From the NCBI RefSeq assembly GCF_964059135.1, contig NZ_OZ060393.1, forward strand, positions 1 through 64,000: a stretch of DNA of 64,000 nucleotides, in the 5' to 3' direction. Shown here piece by piece: positions 60,073 to 64,000 of the stretch. A program made the position numbers and the translations under genes. Positions within the stretch are counted from its first letter, which is position 1. Every line of letters begins with the position of its first letter. Below the pieces are notes generated by a model. It saw only the letters and a program-made list of their open reading frames with translations. It was not told the DNA's origin and did no database searches. The DNA is from Buchnera aphidicola (Symydobius americanus). Lineage in GTDB: Bacteria > Pseudomonadota > Gammaproteobacteria > Enterobacterales > Enterobacteriaceae.

Positions 60073-61476
60073 ATGAAAATTAAAACTCGATTTGCGCCTA
60101 GTTCTACGGGTTTTTTACACCTTGGAAGTATGAGGACCGCTTTGTATTCATGGTTGTTTGCAAAGCGTTTTAATGGATCTTTTGTGTTACGTATTGAAGA
60201 TACTGATATTAGTCGATCAAATACAGTATATATAAAAAATATTTTAAGTACTTTAAAATGGTTAGGTATTACTTGGGATGAAGGACCATACTTACAAAGT
60301 ACGAGATTAAGATTTTATAAAAAAGTTATTCATTATATGTTGGAATCAAATCTTGCTTATAAATGTTATTGTTCTATTGATAGACTAAATATGATTCGAA
60401 GAAATCAAATATTAAATGGAAAAAAACCTCGTTATGATAGAAAATGCAGAGAGATTTTTTTTAATAATCGTAATAATGAATCTTATGTTATTCGATTTAA
60501 AAATCCTTTAGATGGGCAAGTAATTTTTGATGATCAAATTCGAGGAAGAATTATTTTTAATAATCATGAATTGGATGATTTAATTATTCAACGTCGAAAT
60601 GGTATTCCAACTTATAATTTTTGTGTAGTTATGGATGATTTAGATATGCAAATTACTCATGTTATTAGAGGAGAGGATCATATTAATAATACTCCTAGAC
60701 AAATTAATATTTTAAAATCTTTAAATGCTAATATTCCAATTTATGCTCATGTTTCCATGATAATCAATCATGATAAAACTAATTTATCTAAACGAAAGAA
60801 TTCTGAAAGTCTCTTAGATTATAAAAAAGAAGGAATTCTTAAAGAAGCAGTTTTAAATTACTTATTAAAATTAGGATGGTCTCATAATGATCAAGAAATT
60901 TTTAGTCTTGAAGAAATGAAGCAATTTTTTTCTTTAAAAGGAATTAGTAAGTCTTCTAGTACTTTAAATAAAAAAAAACTTTTATGGTTTAATCATTATT
61001 ATTTGAACCATTTACCAATTGATTCTAATTTGATTGATAATTTTAAGAAATGTTTACATGCATTAAATATCTCTTTTGAAAATGGTCCAGATTTATTTTT
61101 GATAATTAGTATTTTACGAGATCGGTGTAATACTTTAAAACAAATGGCATTGCAATCCAAATATTTTTTTAGTGATTTTTTTGATATAAATACTAATTTA
61201 TTAAGAAAATATTCGTCAATACATTTCTATAATCTCTTAAGTATTATATATAACAAATTATCGTATTTTTCTATTTGGAATGCTAAACATATTATGTTAT
61301 TAGTTGACGAAATATCGTTAAAATATAAATTTTCTTTAAAAGATATATATGTATTATTACGTATATCAATTACTGGTTCAAGTGTTTCACCTAGTATAAG
61401 TAAAGTGATGGAAATTATTGGTCAATCATCTTCTTTAGTTAGAATTAAAAATATGTTGTTTCTTATTCAGGATTAG
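60073..61476 (+). CDS. gltX: Glutamyl-tRNA synthetase
   Basis: Charges tRNA-Glu. The 467-residue protein (471 in E. coli) has the HIGH-type motif PSSTGFLHLGSMRTALYSWLF near the start (HLGS), VLRIEDTDISRSN, RGEDHINNTPRQI, and the KMSKS-type NLSKRKN near residue 240. The insertion zinc site of E. coli (Cys-x-Cys, 24 residues, Cys-x-His) is CYC, 24 residues, CRE here, so the histidine ligand is glutamate. The C-terminal anticodon-binding half is divergent. Confidence 0.97.
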   Translation: MKIKTRFAPSSTGFLHLGSMRTALYSWLFAKRFNGSFVLRIEDTDISRSNTVYIKNILSTLKWLGITWDEGPYLQSTRLRFYKKVIHYMLESNLAYKCYCSIDRLNMIRRNQILNGKKPRYDRKCREIFFNNRNNESYVIRFKNPLDGQVIFDDQIRGRIIFNNHELDDLIIQRRNGIPTYNFCVVMDDLDMQITHVIRGEDHINNTPRQINILKSLNANIPIYAHVSMIINHDKTNLSKRKNSESLLDYKKEGILKEAVLNYLLKLGWSHNDQEIFSLEEMKQFFSLKGISKSSSTLNKKKLLWFNHYYLNHLPIDSNLIDNFKKCLHALNISFENGPDLFLIISILRDRCNTLKQMALQSKYFFSDFFDINTNLLRKYSSIHFYNLLSIIYNKLSYFSIWNAKHIMLLVDEISLKYKFSLKDIYVLLRISITGSSVSPSISKVMEIIGQSSSLVRIKNMLFLIQD

Positions 61477-61535
61477 TTTATTTTATTACATTTATTATAT
61501 TATAAATATTTCTTTAATTTTATGATGTATTTATA

Positions 61536-61609
61536 GGGGCTATAGTTCAATTAGGTAGAATTTTTGCATGGCATGCAAAAGGTTAGTGGTTCGAATCCGC
61601 TTAGCTCCA
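61536..61609 (+). tRNA. tRNA-Ala (anticodon GGC)
   Basis: Acceptor GGGGCTA pairs with TAGCTCC (one G-T pair), TTTGC/GCAAA encloses the loop ATGGCAT with anticodon GGC, and the T arm is AGTGGTTCGAATCCGCT. The G-T pair at position 3-70 expected for alanine identity is present. No CCA is encoded. E. coli alaW/alaX also lie near gltX. Confidence 0.96.
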
Positions 61610-61613
61610 AGAT

Positions 61614-61690
61614 GATTTTAATATATTATTTTTATAAGATTTTTAGAATAGATTTTAAATAATTTTTTATTCTTTTAATATATTAAAATC
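61614..61690. repeat. Perfect 15-bp inverted repeat between tRNA-Ala and rpmG
   Basis: GATTTTAATATATTA (61614-61628) and TAATATATTAAAATC (61676-61690) are exact reverse complements, separated by 47 AT-rich bases. It lies between a plus-strand tRNA and the minus-strand rpmBG operon, so it may help end both transcripts. The low complexity means chance is possible. Confidence 0.5.
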
Positions 61691-61701
61691 TTTGATGTAT
61701 T

Positions 61702-61869
61702 TTATTTAATTTTAGTTTCTTTGTATAAGACATGTTTTCGTTTAATTGGGTCATATTTTTTTAATTCTATTTTTTCTGATTTAGATTTTTTATTTTTAGT
61801 GGTAGTGTAAAAATGTTTAGTACCAGATGAAGAAATAAGTTTGATATTTTCTCTTTTACTTTTTGCCAT
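61702..61869 (-). CDS. rpmG: 50S ribosomal protein L33
   Basis: Small large-subunit protein. The 55 residues equal the E. coli length: [20 protein letters not shown], then [20 protein letters not shown], ending YKETKIK. It is the zinc-free form without cysteines. Its ATG (61867-61869) lies inside the end of rpmB, overlapping by 14 bases in another frame, so the pair is probably translationally coupled. Confidence 0.97.
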   Translation of the reverse strand: MAKSKRENIKLISSSGTKHFYTTTKNKKSKSEKIELKKYDPIKRKHVLYKETKIK

Positions 61870-62101
61870 GTTTTTTTCCTATTTTATTCAGATTTTTTAT
61901 AGTTTCTTCAATACCTTTTTTATCAATTATTCTGATTCCTTTTGCTGAAATTTTTAATTTAATAAATTTTTTTTCTTTAGGTACCCAAAATCTGTGATAT
62001 TGTAAATTAGGTAAAAATTTTTTTTTTGTTGCATTCATTGCGTGTGACCGGTTATTTCCAAACATAGGTTTTTTATTAGTTACTTGACATTTTTTGCTCA
62101 T
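61856..62101 (-). CDS. rpmB: 50S ribosomal protein L28
   Basis: Large-subunit protein. The 81-residue product (78 in E. coli) opens [20 protein letters not shown] and continues [19 protein letters not shown], with VSAKG-type [15 protein letters not shown] later. The three extra residues at the C-terminus run into the start of rpmG, which does not happen in E. coli. Confidence 0.97.
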   Translation of the reverse strand: MSKKCQVTNKKPMFGNNRSHAMNATKKKFLPNLQYHRFWVPKEKKFIKLKISAKGIRIIDKKGIEETIKNLNKIGKKHGKK

Positions 62102-62171
62102 TTTTGATCTCTTTAAATAAATATATTATGATATGTAGTATTTTTTTATAATATTAGATATTCGTTTATTT

Positions 62172-62702
62172 TTATTTTTTTTTAAATCGATTAATTGATA
62201 AATTAATTTCTTTTTTTGCGGATTTAGAATCTTCAAATCCTATAATTTTTACCCATTTATTTTTTTCTAGATCTTTATAATGTTTAAAAAAATGAACTAT
62301 TTGATTTTTAATGTGATTGGATAAATCTTGAATATCTAAAATATTTTTAGATTCTGGATAGATTTGTTCATTGGGAATAGCAATAATTTTTGCATCTTCT
62401 CCCGATTCATCTACCATTTTTAATATTCCAATAGGTTTACATTGAATGACGCATTTTGGTTCTAACCGGTATGGTATAGGAATAAGTACATCTAATGGAT
62501 CTCCATCTTTAGAAATTGTTTGATTAATATATCCATAATTACAAGGATATAGCATTGGAGTAAGTATAAATCTATCTACAAATAATATTTCTGATTTTTT
62601 ATCAATTTCATATTTTACTGAGTGAGAATGTAGAGGAATTTCAATAATAACATATATATCATTTGGGATATTTATCCCTGATATAATATTTTTAAGATTC
62701 AT
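62172..62702 (-). CDS. ppa: Inorganic pyrophosphatase
   Basis: Hydrolyses pyrophosphate made by biosynthesis. The 176 residues equal the E. coli length. Visible are DIYVIIEIP, VKYEIDKKSEILFVDRF, YPCNYGYINQT, and the metal-binding DGDPLDVLIP near residues 65-74 with all three aspartates, then ESGEDAKIIA and HFFKHYKDLEKNKWVKI. Intact. Divergent from tldE. Confidence 0.98.
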   Translation of the reverse strand: MNLKNIISGINIPNDIYVIIEIPLHSHSVKYEIDKKSEILFVDRFILTPMLYPCNYGYINQTISKDGDPLDVLIPIPYRLEPKCVIQCKPIGILKMVDESGEDAKIIAIPNEQIYPESKNILDIQDLSNHIKNQIVHFFKHYKDLEKNKWVKIIGFEDSKSAKKEINLSINRFKKK

Positions 62703-62795
62703 AGTATTTTTTACTTTATTGAATATATAAATAAATTATTTTCATAATATCATAAACTTTAATTAAATACTATAATAATCTTTTAAGGGAATTTT

Positions 62796-64000
62796 ATGCA
62801 ATATGATCTTAATAAATTATGGAATAATCAAAGTGATTTTAAAGAACTAATTTTATATATTTTGAGTATTTTAAAAAAAGATACTCATAGTTCTGAAGTA
62901 GTTATTAAAAAAACTCTCGGTATTAGTTTAAATACTAGAAATTATAAAGTAGAAAATGTAGAGTTTCGGAATGATAATTTGATTTGTATTACTGTATATA
63001 AAAATTTTAAAAAAGGTGTTTCTTTTTCAACTGATTTAAGTATACAAGGTATTCAAAAAACAGTAAATGCTGCCTTAGATATTATGAAACATACTTCTGA
63101 AGATTATTTTTCTGGTTTACCGGATCCTAATTTATTATCTTTTAAAAGTGTTAAAATTAAATTATTTTATCCCTCGAATTTTAATATTTTAGAAGCAATA
63201 AAACGTTCTAATTTAATCGAAAAATATTCACGGGATTATGATTCCAAAATTTTAAATATTGAAAATATAAATTTTTCAAGTTATATGAATAGTTATGTTT
63301 TAGGTAACAGTTATGGAATGTTACAGGGGTATGAAACAACCTTACATTCAATTTCTAATACAGTTATTTCTCGAGCAAGTACAGGAATGGAGCGTGCTTT
63401 TTCTTATACTCTTTCGCGCGAATTATGTGATTTAAAAGATTGCAAATGGATAGCTCATGATGCTTCTAAGAAATCAATCTCTCGTTTATATTCTCGAAAA
63501 ATAAAAACAATTAAATCTCCAGTAATTATATCGTCTGAAATTACAGATGATTTTTTTTCATATTTTGTTTCTGCAATTAGCGGAATTAATGTTTATAGAA
63601 AATCTACTTGTTTATTACATTCTTTATACAAAAAGATTTTTCCAGATTGGTTAAGTATTACAGAAAATCCTCATATAGATAAAGGTTTATTTTCTAAACC
63701 TTTTGATTCTGAAGGAGTGATGACTCAAACAAGGATTATTGTCAAGAAAGGTATTTTAAATACTTGGTTGTTAAATAATTATTATGCAAAAAAGAATAAT
63801 CTTGTTACTACTGGTCATGCTGGTGGAATTTATAATTGGTTTGTATCGGGGTCTTCAAATATTAGTTTTAAAAATTTATTAAGAAAAATGTTCTCTGGAC
63901 TAATAGTTACTGAATTTTTGGGGGAGGGTGTAAATATCGTTACTGGTAATTATTCTATAGGAGTTTTTGGATATTGGGTGGAAAAGGGAGAAATAATTTT
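62796..64000 (+). CDS. tldE: Metalloprotease-associated protein TldE (PmbA), 5' part
   Basis: Partner of TldD in a two-subunit protease; the HExxxH metal site is in TldD, not here. The frame is open from the ATG at 62796 (after AAGGGA) to the window end, about 401 codons of the usual 450, so the C-terminus lies outside. It aligns with E. coli PmbA throughout: KVENVEFRND-like N-terminus, LGNSYGMLQGYETT, ISGINVYRKSTCLL, KPFDSEGVMTQTR, and TTGHAGGIYNW, then TEFLGEGVN. No interruption is seen. tldD is not in the window. Confidence 0.95.
   Translation, partial: MQYDLNKLWNNQSDFKELILYILSILKKDTHSSEVVIKKTLGISLNTRNYKVENVEFRNDNLICITVYKNFKKGVSFSTDLSIQGIQKTVNAALDIMKHTSEDYFSGLPDPNLLSFKSVKIKLFYPSNFNILEAIKRSNLIEKYSRDYDSKILNIENINFSSYMNSYVLGNSYGMLQGYETTLHSISNTVISRASTGMERAFSYTLSRELCDLKDCKWIAHDASKKSISRLYSRKIKTIKSPVIISSEITDDFFSYFVSAISGINVYRKSTCLLHSLYKKIFPDWLSITENPHIDKGLFSKPFDSEGVMTQTRIIVKKGILNTWLLNNYYAKKNNLVTTGHAGGIYNWFVSGSSNISFKNLLRKMFSGLIVTEFLGEGVNIVTGNYSIGVFGYWVEKGEII

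Overview
The window is a stretch of a Buchnera aphidicola chromosome, the obligate endosymbiont of aphids (Gammaproteobacteria, close to Enterobacterales). The evidence is extreme A+T richness, short AT-only spacers, no mobile elements, almost only housekeeping and amino-acid genes, and gene blocks that follow E. coli order with many individual genes cut out. The aphid host lineage cannot be told from this window.

Layout. Positions 20-8729: mnmG and the ATP synthase operon atpBEFHAGDC, the usual origin-proximal block. 8818-12473 (minus): gyrB and dnaN. 12600-16261: rpmH, rnpA, yidC, mnmE. 16288-18600: tRNA-Phe and the groES-groEL operon behind a sigma-32 type promoter. 18789-22887: efp, dnaC, rsmD, ftsY and rpoH (sigma-32 itself). 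23386-28103: metE, purH and the membrane protein gene yqhA. 28379-40116 (minus): secE-nusG-rplKA-rplJL-rpoBC, preceded by the tRNA cluster Thr-Tyr-Gly-Thr (40354-40685). 41066-46409: metF-argB-argG-argH-cysE. 46517-50482 (minus): rpsU-dnaG-rpoD. 50661-53709: tsaD (reading frame broken in a poly-A tract), ribB, cca. 53782-57573 (minus): cysK-ptsH-ptsI-crr. 57746-61609: ligA, tRNA-Lys, tRNA-Val, gltX, tRNA-Ala. 61702-64000: rpmB-rpmG, ppa and the 5' part of tldE (pmbA).

How it works together. The genes supply ATP synthesis, the replication core (clamp, primase, gyrase, ligase, DnaC loader), RNA polymerase with both sigma factors, ribosomal proteins, tRNA modification and charging, chaperonin, and symbiotic nutrition: methionine (metE, metF), cysteine (cysE, cysK), the end of arginine synthesis (argG, argH, with argB), riboflavin (ribB), and recycling of AICAR from histidine synthesis (purH). 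Sugar uptake is represented by the general PTS proteins.

Points most worth a second look: dnaA is missing from its standard place between dnaN and rpmH; tsaD is broken by an A13 tract that transcriptional slippage could repair; argB has lost residues that bind N-acetylglutamate, while argE and argC are absent from the same junction; none of the eight tRNA genes encodes CCA, and the CCA-adding enzyme keeps its polymerase head but has lost its HD phosphohydrolase motif; a GC-rich hairpin sits between rplL and rpoB where E. coli has an attenuator. I found no CRISPR, prophage, insertion sequence or clearly new multi-gene system. All start choices, motif comparisons and hairpins were worked out by eye; E. 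coli comparisons are from memory of the families.
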